Assembly (NCBI GenBank): GCA_964470055.1
Contig: CAYXZZ010000001.1
Coordinates: 18,368 to 82,367 of the forward strand
DNA length: 64,000 nt
Reading direction: 5' to 3'
From: JAEDES01 sp964470055
GTDB taxonomy: Bacteria > Bacillota_I > Bacilli_A > RF39 > UBA660
Part shown: piece after piece, positions 1 through 8,208 of the stretch
How positions within the stretch are numbered: the stretch's first letter is position 1
Layout: the number at the start of each line of letters is the position of its first letter
The notes under the pieces: generated by a model
What the model was told of the DNA's origin: nothing
Database searches by the model: none
What the model saw: only the letters and a program-made list of their open reading frames with translations
Made by a program: the position numbers and the translations under genes

Positions 1-616
1 TAGATAAAACAATAATCTTATCAGACATTGCTAATGCTTCAGACAAATCATGAGTCACCATAATAGCTGTTTTTCCTTCATTTTTAATTATTCGATAAAT
101 ATCTTCTCCAATTGCCATTCTTGACTGTGAATCAAGTGCTGACATAGGCTCATCAAGTAATAAAATATCAGGTTTTAAAGCCAGAGTTCTAATTAAAGCA
201 ACTCTTTGTCTCATTCCACCAGATAAACTAGTTGGAAACATTTCTTTAAATTCATAAAGACCATAAGTTTTTAGTAAAGAAATAACATACTCATAATTTT
301 CCTTATTTAGTTTCCCAGTCACTTCCAACCCAATTAAACAATTATCTAAAATATTTCTCCAATCAAACAAACTATCTTCCTGCAACATATATCCAATACT
401 TACGTCTTTATGAAAAATGATTTCTCCACTAGATTTATCAGTTAATCCAGCAAGTATCGATAAAATTGTTGATTTACCGCACCCGCTAGGCCCAACAATT
501 GAGATAAATTCATCTTCAAATACTTCAAAACTAACTTCATCCAAGGCTTTAATCTCATCACTTTTCGTATGATAAACTTTTCCTAACTTAACAACACTAA
601 GTAATTTATTCTTCAT
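1..616 (-). CDS. ABC transporter ATP-binding protein, NitT/TauT (SsuB/TauB) type, partial
   Basis: This is the nucleotide-binding subunit that powers uptake of a small substrate; its C-terminus runs off the left edge of the window. Visible motifs in order are Walker A (GPSGCGKST), the signature LSGGMRQR, Walker B (ILLLDEP) and the switch histidine in VTHDLSEA. The ATG at 614-616 overlaps the stop of the upstream substrate-binding gene by 11 bases, so the two are translationally coupled in one minus-strand operon, with the permease expected beyond the window. Since the substrate-binding gene is split by an insertion, this subunit may now be poorly expressed or without a partner. The substrate cannot be read from the sequence; sulfonate, nitrate and thiamine-precursor importers all use this family. 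Confidence 0.9.
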   Translation of the reverse strand, partial: MKNKLLSVVKLGKVYHTKSDEIKALDEVSFEVFEDEFISIVGPSGCGKSTILSILAGLTDKSSGEIIFHKDVSIGYMLQEDSLFDWRNILDNCLIGLEVTGKLNKENYEYVISLLKTYGLYEFKEMFPTSLSGGMRQRVALIRTLALKPDILLLDEPMSALDSQSRMAIGEDIYRIIKNEGKTAIMVTHDLSEALAMSDKIIVLS

Positions 617-1013
617 TATAAATCAATTCATCGTAAGAAACTTTTTCATCAATTGCTCCATAATCAAGCATTATATCTTGCAAATGATTAAAAGATTCCT
701 CACTAAAATTAGTTGTCGTAGGCCAAGCCTCAATACTTCTATATCTTGCAATAACTTTTTCCAAATCGTTTAACGAAGTATCTGGAAACTGTGGAAGAAT
801 TACTTCAGCAACCTCTCTATCAGTGTGACTATGTACATAATCAATTCCTTTTTGAATAGCCTTAGTAAAATTACTAATTAAATCTTTGTTCTCTTTAATA
901 TAACTAATTCTAGCAGAATAAGAAGTATAAGGAACAACTCCGCCTAATTCTCCAATAGAAGCAACTACATATCCATATCCATTATTTTCTATTTCTAACG
1001 CATTAGGCTCTCT
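606..1013 (-). pseudogene. Substrate-binding protein of ABC importer, C-terminal 135 residues (split gene, part 2)
   Basis: An open frame without its own start enters from the element end and reads REPNALEIENNGYGYVVAS and onward to a stop at 606. It matches the C-terminal lobe of SsuA/TauA/NMT1-like periplasmic binding proteins. The matching N-terminal lobe lies 10.3 kb away at 11288-11875 on the same strand. Joining the two at the 13-bp core gives GDFVSL-REPNALE in frame, with a total of 331 residues, normal for the family. The fragment overlaps the downstream ATPase start by 11 bases, as an intact operon would. While the element is present it is presumably untranslated or a non-functional stub. 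Confidence 0.88.
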
Positions 1014-1026
1014 TAGTGTAACAAAA
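1014..1026. repeat. Left attachment core (attL-like)
   Basis: TAGTGTAACAAAA. The same 13 bases, with A for the sixth base, recur at 11288-11300. Outside it, to the left, the C-terminal part of the substrate-binding gene continues in phase; inside lies the integrase. Both copies end in the same codon phase (CTA on the minus strand), so excision through this core would restore the gene. Confidence 0.8.
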
Positions 1027-1050
1027 CAAAAGAACTACCAAAAGTAGTCC
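1022..1050 (-). terminator. Hairpin after the integrase gene, at the element end
   Basis: Read on the minus strand, GGACTAC pairs with GTAGTTC (one G-T pair) around a TTTTG loop, then TTTTGTTTT follows. It sits directly after the integrase stop and overlaps the attachment core. It may end the integrase transcript, and could equally be a recombinase arm site. Confidence 0.5.
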
Positions 1051-1055
1051 TAAAC

Positions 1056-2147
1056 TCATTTTGCAATTTCAAAAGGCAGTCTATTAATTTGATTAAGCTT
1101 CTCACCATTATTAATATGAACATACCTATCTAATGTAATCTTAACACTAGCATGTCCTAATATCTCACTCAAAGTTTTAATATCAATACCATTAAGCAGC
1201 GACCTAGTTGCAAAAGTATGTCTTAAAACATGGAAATTATACTTTTTAATATCCAAAGTATTTAAAAAATTTCTATAGAAATGATAATAAACATTTGTAG
1301 ACATAAAATTTTTAGTACCAGTTAAAATAAAACAATTATCATTTCCTTTAAATTTTTCTAAATAGGGGATTAACTGATTATGAATTGGTACAATTCTCAT
1401 TGAAGTCTCCGTTTTAGGTGTATCAACAACTACCTTAGTTCTTTTATAAGATACCTCTGGGTTCTTAATTCTAACTAAAGTTTTAGAAACACAAATAACT
1501 TGATTCTCTAAATCAATGTCTTTCCATTGTAAAGCACAAAGTTCTCCAATTCTAAGACCAGTAAACAAAACTAACCAAATTGAAAATAATTTAATATCAT
1601 CAGATTTTAAAGTTAATTCCTCAAGCATTGCCAGTTCATCATCCTTAATACTAACAATGTTATTCTTTACAGTTTTAGGATACTCAAATTCAATATTGAT
1701 TTTCTGTGATTTGAAAAATTGTTTCAATATTATTAAAATATCCTTAATTCTTTTATTACTTAGCCCCGCTTGTTGTAAATATTTTGTAAACCTTAATATA
1801 TCATTTTCATCAATATTATGTAATCTGGTATTTCCAAAATAAGGAATAAGTCTAGAATTTATAACTGAATAATAATTATAAAATGTTGAATCTTTAATAT
1901 TCAATTTGTTATTTAGCCATTTTTTTATTTCAAAAGCAAATGTCTTTTGACCTAAAACATTTTTCTTTGTACTCTTAATCTTTACATTCTCTAACGCCAT
2001 ATCTCTTTTATTTTTTACCTCTTTATAATTCTTTCCATAAACATATCCATACTTTAATATTTTATTATCATCACCTCTTTCACTCACATACCTAGCCTCA
2101 TATCTACCATCCTTTCTTCGGTAGATATTTTCCCCTTTTCTTGACAT
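1056..2147 (-). CDS. int: Tyrosine recombinase/integrase (Tn916-Int-like)
   Basis: This 363-residue site-specific recombinase would integrate and excise the element. An N-terminal arm-binding region (about 1-60, basic, RRKDGRYEARY) is followed by a SAM-like core-binding domain (about 70-160) and the catalytic domain. Catalytic residues are visible: the Arg of GLRIGEL, the HxxR of FHVLRHTFAT, the His of LGHAS (about 332) and the nucleophile Tyr of LDRYVH (about 342). Length and layout are those of integrases of conjugative transposons and small genomic islands. The start follows an AGGAGAG Shine-Dalgarno. A TTTTCA-N17-TAAAAT promoter lies upstream, next to an inverted repeat ATTCGA/TCGAAT (2187-2192 and 2207-2212) that might be an operator. 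Confidence 0.92.
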   Translation of the reverse strand: MSRKGENIYRRKDGRYEARYVSERGDDNKILKYGYVYGKNYKEVKNKRDMALENVKIKSTKKNVLGQKTFAFEIKKWLNNKLNIKDSTFYNYYSVINSRLIPYFGNTRLHNIDENDILRFTKYLQQAGLSNKRIKDILIILKQFFKSQKINIEFEYPKTVKNNIVSIKDDELAMLEELTLKSDDIKLFSIWLVLFTGLRIGELCALQWKDIDLENQVICVSKTLVRIKNPEVSYKRTKVVVDTPKTETSMRIVPIHNQLIPYLEKFKGNDNCFILTGTKNFMSTNVYYHFYRNFLNTLDIKKYNFHVLRHTFATRSLLNGIDIKTLSEILGHASVKITLDRYVHINNGEKLNQINRLPFEIAK

Positions 2148-2242
2148 CTTATAAATCTCTCCTTTCTATAATATATTTTATGCCATATTCGAGTGTATGA
2201 AAAAAGTCGAATTATAAAAATAAAAAATATTTCAAAAAAGTC

Positions 2243-2271
2243 TTTTCATTTGTGAAAAAACAAGTTATAAT
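2243..2271 (+). promoter_or_regulatory. Promoter of the TasA-like operon
   Basis: TTTTCA, 17 bases, TATAAT. It lies between the divergent integrase and fibre genes and predicts a start near 2278, giving an 80-base leader that contains the inverted repeat at 2282-2337. Confidence 0.6.
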
Positions 2272-2281
2272 TAAGTCATAC

Positions 2282-2337
2282 TAACATATGAAAATAAAAG
2301 TGAATGGTACAAACCAAAAAAGGATGGTCATATGTTA
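2282..2337 (+). promoter_or_regulatory. Inverted repeat in the leader of the fibre gene
   Basis: TAACATATGA at 2282-2291 is perfectly complementary to TCATATGTTA at 2328-2337. It lies just before the AGGAGGTG ribosome-binding site (2346-2353). As RNA it would form a 10-bp stem at the very 5' end, a classic stabiliser of abundant transcripts. As DNA it could be an operator just downstream of the start site. Confidence 0.55.
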
Positions 2338-2359
2338 AGAAAGGTAGGAGGTGAAAAAA

Positions 2360-3025
2360 ATGGAAAAAGGAAGAAGTTCAAAAGTAGTTGCAGTAGTTGC
2401 ACTAGTAGTTGCAGTATTTGGATTAACATTAGGTTTCGCTGCTTTCTCTAATACTTTAGTAATTAGTTCAAGCGCAAACGTTAAACCAGATGCATCAGCA
2501 TTCAGCGTTGTATTCTCAAATGATGCAAATTCAGTTGTTGAAGGTGGTGTTGAAGCAACTACATATGAGGATGGAGTAACAGGAGACGCTGCTACACTTA
2601 ATGCTACTACAGTATCAGGAATCAAAGCAAACTTTACTAAACCTGGACAAAAAGTTACATATACTTTCTATGCACACAATACTGGATCATATATCGCTTA
2701 TTTAAGATCAATCTCATATAAGAATATCAGTGAATCAGTACAACAACATAAAGTATGTACTGTAACTACACAAGATGTTGCTGAAAACGAAGCAACAAAT
2801 GATTTAGTACAAGCAGCATGTGGTGGTATTAGTATCTCAGTTGATGTTGGTACAGAAAATGCTACAGGTACTGAAACAGTTACAGGTCATGCTTTAGCGT
2901 TAAATAGTCATGAAACTGTTGTAGTAACTATTGAATATGCATCTGATGCATCACCAGCCGATGGAGAATTCGACGTAACTTTCGGAGACATCGAATTACT
3001 ATACAGCTCAGTTGATGGAGAGTAA
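2360..3025 (+). CDS. TasA/CalY (camelysin)-like fibre protein
   Basis: This 221-residue secreted protein has the N-terminal look of TasA-family biofilm fibre subunits. A short basic start (MEKGRSSK) precedes a hydrophobic segment at about 8-30 and a beta-rich, acidic Ser/Thr-rich body rich in Val, Ala, Gly and Asn. It is followed by its own SipW-type peptidase, which in TasA systems removes exactly this kind of signal. I prefer ATG 2360 over an upstream in-frame GTG (2351), because the GTG lies inside the AGGAGGTG ribosome-binding site. Two Cys (CTVTT and ACGG) could form a disulfide. Family assignment rests on N-terminal layout and context more than on residue matches. Confidence 0.72.
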   Translation: MEKGRSSKVVAVVALVVAVFGLTLGFAAFSNTLVISSSANVKPDASAFSVVFSNDANSVVEGGVEATTYEDGVTGDAATLNATTVSGIKANFTKPGQKVTYTFYAHNTGSYIAYLRSISYKNISESVQQHKVCTVTTQDVAENEATNDLVQAACGGISISVDVGTENATGTETVTGHALALNSHETVVVTIEYASDASPADGEFDVTFGDIELLYSSVDGE

Positions 3026-3050
3026 TCTAAAATAATTTATATTACGAGTC

Positions 3051-3082
3051 AGGCACAATTAGTCTGAATAGTAGTTGTGCCT
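3051..3082 (+). terminator. Intercistronic hairpin between fibre and peptidase genes
   Basis: AGGCACAA (3051-3058) pairs with TTGTGCCT (3075-3082). The following CCTTCT is too poor in T for a strong terminator. It is probably a partial terminator or an RNA end-protector that keeps fibre mRNA above signal-peptidase mRNA. Confidence 0.5.
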
Positions 3083-3117
3083 CCTTCTAATATATTTCAA
3101 ATTTTAGGAGGGGAAGA

Positions 3118-4245
3118 ATGAAAAGAGGGTATAAACGATTATTAATATTTGAACTTATCATGTTTTTCATACTTGTACTGAATAGTTTTTTTTGGAATAT
3201 ATTAGGAAGTTACTCAACAGTAATTTTTCTTTTAGTAATAGTCGTAATATTTAAAAAGTTATTTGGTATTGAAAGAGATAAGCATAGATATACACAAGAT
3301 ATTATCTTTGACACTATTATATTTCTTTTAATCTTTTTCCTATTATATTATTTATTTGGTATAGTAATTGGATTTGCTAAAACAGATAATTACTATAATA
3401 CGGATGGAATGTTTAGATTCGTAATACCTGCAATTTTGACAACAATCGTTAAGGAATTTTTGCGTTATCAGGTTATTATGAAATCCGAAGGGAGTAAGTT
3501 ATTAACAATATTAACTGTAATAATGTTCATCTTTATTGATGTAACAAATCCCATTTATTATAATGGCTTTACAGACAAATATGATACATTTATATTTGTA
3601 GCATTAACTTTATTACCTTCAGTAAGTACAAATATAGTTTGTTCTTATCTAACTTATAAAGTAGGGTATAAACCAAACTTGGTATATTTATTAGTAATGA
3701 ATTTATATCAATACTTATTGCCAATTGTTCCAAACCCTAACGAATACATTGCATCGATAGTAAATTTCTTGCTACCGATCTTATTAGGGTATAAGCTAAG
3801 TGGTTTTTTCAAAATGGCAATAGATGAAGAAGTTGAACGTGAATATAACAAACGAACTATGGCATCCTTAATTATTCCAACAGTAATTGTAATCACATTA
3901 GTCTACTTTACATCGGGATACTTTAAATACTATGCAGTAGCAATCGCTAGTGGTAGTATGGAAAAAGAAATCTCAAAAGGTGATGTAGTTATCGTTGAAA
4001 AAATTGAAGATTCATATGATCAACTAGAAGAAGGCCAAGTAATTGCCTATAGATATCACGGAATTATAGTTGTACACAGAATAGTAAAAATCCTAAAAGA
4101 GGATGGCGAATACTTCGTATATACAAAAGGAGATGCCAATAAGGATCCAGACAATTATGTTGTTGAGGAAGAAATGATTCTAGGAAAAGTAAACATAAAA
4201 ATACCTTTCGTAGGATTACCAACAGTATGGTTAAACGAATTATAG
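3118..4245 (+). CDS. sipW: SipW-type (ER-type, S26B) signal peptidase I with a large membrane domain
   Basis: This 375-residue membrane protease probably cleaves the signal of the fibre protein encoded just upstream. About the first 270 residues form several hydrophobic segments. The catalytic part then follows, with the nucleophile in ASGSM (Ser280), His320 in VVHRIV where bacterial-type enzymes have Lys, and the acidic box KGDANKDPD (Asp339 onward). The Ser-His arrangement marks the SipW/ER subclass. Known SipW proteins are about 190 residues, so the N-terminal membrane part roughly doubles it; archaeal and clostridial relatives of similar size occur. The AGGAGGGG site lies 6 bases before the ATG. 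Confidence 0.85.
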   Translation: MKRGYKRLLIFELIMFFILVLNSFFWNILGSYSTVIFLLVIVVIFKKLFGIERDKHRYTQDIIFDTIIFLLIFFLLYYLFGIVIGFAKTDNYYNTDGMFRFVIPAILTTIVKEFLRYQVIMKSEGSKLLTILTVIMFIFIDVTNPIYYNGFTDKYDTFIFVALTLLPSVSTNIVCSYLTYKVGYKPNLVYLLVMNLYQYLLPIVPNPNEYIASIVNFLLPILLGYKLSGFFKMAIDEEVEREYNKRTMASLIIPTVIVITLVYFTSGYFKYYAVAIASGSMEKEISKGDVVIVEKIEDSYDQLEEGQVIAYRYHGIIVVHRIVKILKEDGEYFVYTKGDANKDPDNYVVEEEMILGKVNIKIPFVGLPTVWLNEL

Positions 4246-4255
4246 GAGGTCAGTC

Positions 4256-5665
4256 ATGGACGATAATAAGAAAAAGATTGAAAGAGATCTTGAATATATC
4301 GAAGAACAAGATAAGTTGAATGTCGAAGATGAATCTGAAGCTGCTATTGAAGTTGAAAATATTGATACTGATTTAAATGATCCTATAGAATATTCTGAAT
4401 ATGAAGACAGAATATCAAATGTAGAAAATCAAAATATTGCTGAATATGAGGAAACATATACAACAGAAATTAATGAAGACACACACATTGAACAACTAGA
4501 AGAACCAACAAGACCAATTCCAATAATCAACGAGGAACAAGTCTTCTCAGACGATAAACCAACAGAGAAGAAAAGTTTCATTAATAATGTTAAGACAAAA
4601 GAAGATGGTCATTATGTTGATTACAAAATAAGATTAGCAGGAAGCGTAGTCTTATTCCTAGCCTTATTCACATTAACAGTTATTTTCTTACAAGGTGCAT
4701 TTAATTTATCATCATCAAGAACGATCAACTACAATGAAAACAGTAATTTAGACTACAAAGTATATCTTAAACCGAATGATTTCTATGATACAGATTATTT
4801 AGGAAAAAATAAAGCCTATATTGCTAACCTAATTGATAACATCTTAATCGACTTTAGATATAACTATAACATTGAACAATTATCAAATGTAAAATTCAGT
4901 TATAGTATAGTTGCTAAACTTACGATTAATGATGGAGCATCAGGCAATAACTACTTTGAAAAAGAGTATGTTTTACTAAATAATAAAACAGCATCAATAG
5001 AGAATTCAACTAATTATAGTTTATATGAACAAGTAAAAATTGATTATGCATATTATAATACATTAGCAAATAACTTTAAACAACAATACGGAATTGATAC
5101 AGAAAGTAACTTAACCGTATACTTACGAGTTAACAAGCAAAATGATATTGAAAATGCTTTAAACTCAGTTGATAATAGTACAATGTTTGTAAAAATACCA
5201 TTATCAGAAAAATCAGTTAAAATTGAGTTAAATTATCAAGACATTAACAATTCTAACTATATTATTGCAACAAATGATAGCATGGTAGATAATATTATTT
5301 TCGGAGTTTTAGCATTAGTATCAATCCTAATTGCAATCGTCGTTGCAATTAAAATAATCCGTCTATTAAATATGCTAAGAACTAAAAAATCAATTTACGA
5401 TAAGTATGTTGAAAAAATTTTAAATGAATATGATAGATTAATTGTTGAAAACGGTACAGGTCCAGACCTTGTTAAAAACAATATTATCAAAATATCTAGA
5501 TTTGAAGAATTACTAGACGTAAGAGACAATTTAAAATTACCAATTATGTACTATGTAATTGCTAAACATACAAAATGTTGTTTCTATATTAAACATAATA
5601 GAGATTTATACATGATGACAATCAAAGCAGTAGATCTTGAAGAATCAAATAACGAAAAGAAATAA
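4256..5665 (+). CDS. DUF5305-type membrane protein of the TasA/SipW operon
   Basis: Third gene of the fibre operon; its AGGAGG site abuts the peptidase stop. The 469 residues show a very acidic cytoplasmic N-terminus (about 1-115), a transmembrane helix (about 127-148), an external domain (about 150-340) with Asn- and Tyr-rich strands, a second helix (about 345-368) and a basic cytoplasmic tail. The external part resembles DUF5305, a family found beside SipW-type peptidases in archaea and bacteria. A role in anchoring or assembling the fibre is inference from position only. The long acidic N-terminal arm is unusual and might bind a cytoplasmic partner. Confidence 0.65.
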   Translation: MDDNKKKIERDLEYIEEQDKLNVEDESEAAIEVENIDTDLNDPIEYSEYEDRISNVENQNIAEYEETYTTEINEDTHIEQLEEPTRPIPIINEEQVFSDDKPTEKKSFINNVKTKEDGHYVDYKIRLAGSVVLFLALFTLTVIFLQGAFNLSSSRTINYNENSNLDYKVYLKPNDFYDTDYLGKNKAYIANLIDNILIDFRYNYNIEQLSNVKFSYSIVAKLTINDGASGNNYFEKEYVLLNNKTASIENSTNYSLYEQVKIDYAYYNTLANNFKQQYGIDTESNLTVYLRVNKQNDIENALNSVDNSTMFVKIPLSEKSVKIELNYQDINNSNYIIATNDSMVDNIIFGVLALVSILIAIVVAIKIIRLLNMLRTKKSIYDKYVEKILNEYDRLIVENGTGPDLVKNNIIKISRFEELLDVRDNLKLPIMYYVIAKHTKCCFYIKHNRDLYMMTIKAVDLEESNNEKK

Positions 5666-5676
5666 AAGAAAAATTA

Positions 5677-5709
5677 AATCATATCCTTAATAAAGGATGT
5701 GATTTTTTT
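5677..5709 (+). terminator. Strong terminator of the fibre operon
   Basis: AATCATATCCTT (5677-5688) pairs with AAGGATGTGATT (5693-5704) around AATA: 12 pairs, one of them T-G, running into seven T. The next ATG (5710) directly follows the T run, so that small gene is separated from the fibre operon unless readthrough occurs. Confidence 0.85.
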
Positions 5710-5847
5710 ATGTATGAAAATCTAGAAAAAATGTATTATGAAGTAGCCATCATTCTTAATGAAGAATTATATAAAGAAAATACTATTACTCTAAGTCAGT
5801 ACAAGCAAGCAGAAGAAAAGTTAACGGAAGAGCTAAATAAAAAATGA
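5710..5847 (+). CDS. 45-residue ORF coupled to the serine recombinase
   Basis: The frame MYENLEKMYYEVAIILNEEL... ends ...LTEELNKK. Its TGA overlaps the recombinase ATG (ATGA at 5844-5847), a textbook coupling. The sequence is charged and helical; TITLSQYKQAEEKL resembles the short SHOCT-like motif of small proteins found upstream of such recombinases in clostridial elements. I infer an accessory role in recombination or simply a coupling cistron. No clear ribosome-binding site is seen, because its start abuts a terminator T run. That leaves some doubt about where translation begins; the internal ATG at 5731 is an alternative. Confidence 0.6.
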   Translation: MYENLEKMYYEVAIILNEELYKENTITLSQYKQAEEKLTEELNKK

Positions 5848-7250
5848 ATCTCCTTGAAGTAAGACAACAACTAATTTTAGGAGTACCTTTAACTAAACTA
5901 AACTTACGAGTAACAGATTATTCAAGAGTTTCAACCGATCATAAAACTCAACTTTCTTCATTGAAAAATCAAATCGACCATTTTGACAAAATGATTAATG
6001 ATAATGAAAACTGGACCTACATCAAAGGCTATGTCGATGAGGGCATTACCGGAACTTCCGACATCAAAAGAGAAAACTTTATGCGAATGATTGAAGATGC
6101 CAAAAACAACAAGTTTGATTTAATCATTACTAAGGAAATATCTCGCTTCTCTAGAAATACCTTAGACAGCATCAAATATACTCGCGAACTTTTATCTTAT
6201 GGAGTTGCAGTATTATTCGTAAATGACAATATTAATACAGCCCTTCCTGATAGTGAATTAAGGCTAACTATTATGGCTAGTCTTGCTCAAGATGAAATAA
6301 GAAGACTATCCGAACGAGTAAAATTTGGTATGAATGAATCAATCAATAGAGGCAATATTTTAGGTCATAATAAACTATATGGTTATAAGAAAGATAAAAT
6401 CACTAATAAACTTGTAATCATTCCAAAGGAAGCAAAAATAGTAAAAAGACTTTTTAATATGTATGTAATAAACAACAAATCTTTAAATGAAATAGCTAAA
6501 GTTTTCAATCAAGAAAAAATTCCCACTAACAGAAATTGCTTATGGAGCGCAACCACACTATCTAGAATGATTAAAAACATTAAATATAAAGGCTATTATT
6601 GTGGAAAAAAAACAGAAGTAATAGATTACATTACTAAAAAAGTAAAATATATTCCTGAAAGTGATTGGATAATATATAAAGATCCTAAAATACCGCCAAT
6701 CGTCAGCGAAAGTCTTTGGGATAAAGCAAATACACGTCTAAAAAGTAAAAAAACAAAAAAACGTCAAAGTCAAAATAAATATTTATATACTTCCAAATTA
6801 ATATGTAAAACTCACAATAAACCGTTCTATCGTCGAAAACAAAATAATATAACCTGGTTTTGTTCTGAATATTTAAATAAAGGAAAAGCATATTGTGATA
6901 CTCCTAATCTAAAAGAAAACGATCTTAATCAAGTACTTAAAGAAATATTTAAAAAAATAAATCTTGAACCTATCAAAAAAATTCTTCTAGATATTTATAA
7001 AAAATTAAATACTCAAAAAATAAATCAAAACTTCTATCAAAAAATAGAAGAAAAGGTAACTATACCAAATATCTTTCCAATCTTAGTAAATAAACTAATC
7101 TCAAAAATTATAATTTCAAAAGATAAAATCATCCTCTTAGATATCTATCTCAATTATAATATTCATCTAGTCCCCAATCAAATTATTACCATTTCCAGAA
7201 ATAATTCAAAAGAGTTAATCAAGTTTCAAATAATTACTCATACAAATTAA
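5844..7250 (+). CDS. Large serine recombinase
   Basis: This 468-residue recombinase has a resolvase-type catalytic domain (about 20-165) with the nucleophile Ser30 in YSRVSTD, the helix motif KEISRFSRN and the LAQDEIRRLSERVKFG segment. It continues with a recombinase domain (about 175-300; WSATTLSRMIKNIKYKGYY) and a zinc ribbon (CKTH...CSEYLNKGKAYC). The first Cys pair of the ribbon is CxxH rather than CxxC. The C-terminus (about 375-468) is Ile/Lys/Asn-rich and shorter than in phage integrases. Such enzymes move their own elements, so a second recombinase inside an element that already has a tyrosine integrase suggests nesting or a local DNA switch. Start is fixed by overlap with the small upstream ORF. 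Confidence 0.9.
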   Translation: MNLLEVRQQLILGVPLTKLNLRVTDYSRVSTDHKTQLSSLKNQIDHFDKMINDNENWTYIKGYVDEGITGTSDIKRENFMRMIEDAKNNKFDLIITKEISRFSRNTLDSIKYTRELLSYGVAVLFVNDNINTALPDSELRLTIMASLAQDEIRRLSERVKFGMNESINRGNILGHNKLYGYKKDKITNKLVIIPKEAKIVKRLFNMYVINNKSLNEIAKVFNQEKIPTNRNCLWSATTLSRMIKNIKYKGYYCGKKTEVIDYITKKVKYIPESDWIIYKDPKIPPIVSESLWDKANTRLKSKKTKKRQSQNKYLYTSKLICKTHNKPFYRRKQNNITWFCSEYLNKGKAYCDTPNLKENDLNQVLKEIFKKINLEPIKKILLDIYKKLNTQKINQNFYQKIEEKVTIPNIFPILVNKLISKIIISKDKIILLDIYLNYNIHLVPNQIITISRNNSKELIKFQIITHTN

Positions 7251-7302
7251 ATAACACAAAATTATACATCCGCAGATACAACTGCTCATACTAGTTAACT
7301 AT

Positions 7303-7325
7303 AAGATGGATAAAACCATCTTTTA
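7303..7325 (+). terminator. Terminator after the serine recombinase
   Basis: AAGATGG (7303-7309) and CCATCTT (7316-7322) pair around ATAAAA, followed by a short T run. It lies 52 bases after the recombinase stop. Confidence 0.6.
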
Positions 7326-7378
7326 TTGTGTTCTTCAATATGATAAAATTAAAATAAGTGAAGGGAAGTAAATAGTAC

Positions 7379-8116
7379 ATGTTAAAAGAGTTTATTCTTA
7401 ATGAACATCCAAAGTTTTTATTCAAACAATTTGGGCTAATTCATAACATTTTTATTTTAATTGTCATAATAGGAATGGTAATTATCTATCTAAACAGAAA
7501 TAAGATTGCTCAAATAACACAAGAAAAATCAAAAAAAATTTTAAAAATAGGGGCAGTCATTTTATTAGTAAATATGCTCGTTTTTACAATTGGATTTTTA
7601 TATTACGGTTGTTTTGACTATACAAAACATTTACCTTTCCATTTATGCTTTATTGCCAACTACATGTTTATGTATGGAATTCTATTTGAAAAGGAAGAGA
7701 TTTTAAAATACACGATTTTTCTCTGTTTTATTGGACCTATTCCAGCCATACTTTGGCCAGATATGGTTTCAACAATTGACAATATGGAGTGGTGGCAATA
7801 TGTAATATCACATCATGTGTTTATAATGTTAAGTTTCTTTTCATATTATGCTCTAGGCTATAAAGTAAAGTTAAAAAATTATCTTAAAGTATTCATTCTT
7901 ACTAATTTCCTTATGCTAATAATGTATCCTTTCAATTTAATTTTTAAAACTAATTATATATTTTCAACACAAATACCGGATAATGTTATGGTTTTATATC
8001 CTTGGTTAAAATATTTTCCACCCATGTTAACCTTAGAGGTAGTAGGTTTATTAATTTCCGGTGTCATTTATTATTTCATAATCAAAAGAAGAAACAAAGA
8101 ACTAGAAATTGTCTAG
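7379..8116 (+). CDS. YwaF-like (TIGR02206) polytopic membrane protein
   Basis: 245 residues with about seven hydrophobic segments. The central signature HLPFHLCFIANYMFMYGI matches the conserved LPxHLC motif of the YwaF/TIGR02206 family, and WPDMVSTIDNMEWWQYVISHH supplies further family-like His and Trp residues near the membrane. The function of the family is unknown. A GAAGGGAAG ribosome-binding site precedes the ATG by about ten bases. It stands between a recombinase and a regulator module within the element, so it is probable cargo. Confidence 0.72.
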   Translation: MLKEFILNEHPKFLFKQFGLIHNIFILIVIIGMVIIYLNRNKIAQITQEKSKKILKIGAVILLVNMLVFTIGFLYYGCFDYTKHLPFHLCFIANYMFMYGILFEKEEILKYTIFLCFIGPIPAILWPDMVSTIDNMEWWQYVISHHVFIMLSFFSYYALGYKVKLKNYLKVFILTNFLMLIMYPFNLIFKTNYIFSTQIPDNVMVLYPWLKYFPPMLTLEVVGLLISGVIYYFIIKRRNKELEIV

Positions 8117-8161
8117 TTCTCTTATTTTTTTGTCAAATTATCGAAAAACGATAAAAATATA

Positions 8162-8189
8162 TTGAAATTTAATATTAATGTGTTATTAT
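8162..8189 (+). promoter_or_regulatory. Promoter of the DUF2975/HTH/DUF4173 operon
   Basis: TTGAAA (8162-8167), then an extended -10 TGtTATTAT with TATTAT at 8184-8189; spacer 16. It is followed by AAGGAGG before the ATG at 8209. Confidence 0.6.
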
Positions 8190-8208
8190 ATAACCAAGGA
8201 GGTATATT

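Noticed and set aside
2335..2625. 96-codon minus-strand frame over the fibre gene
   Set aside because: It mirrors the Val/Ala-rich signal region of the TasA-like gene, has low complexity and no start context.
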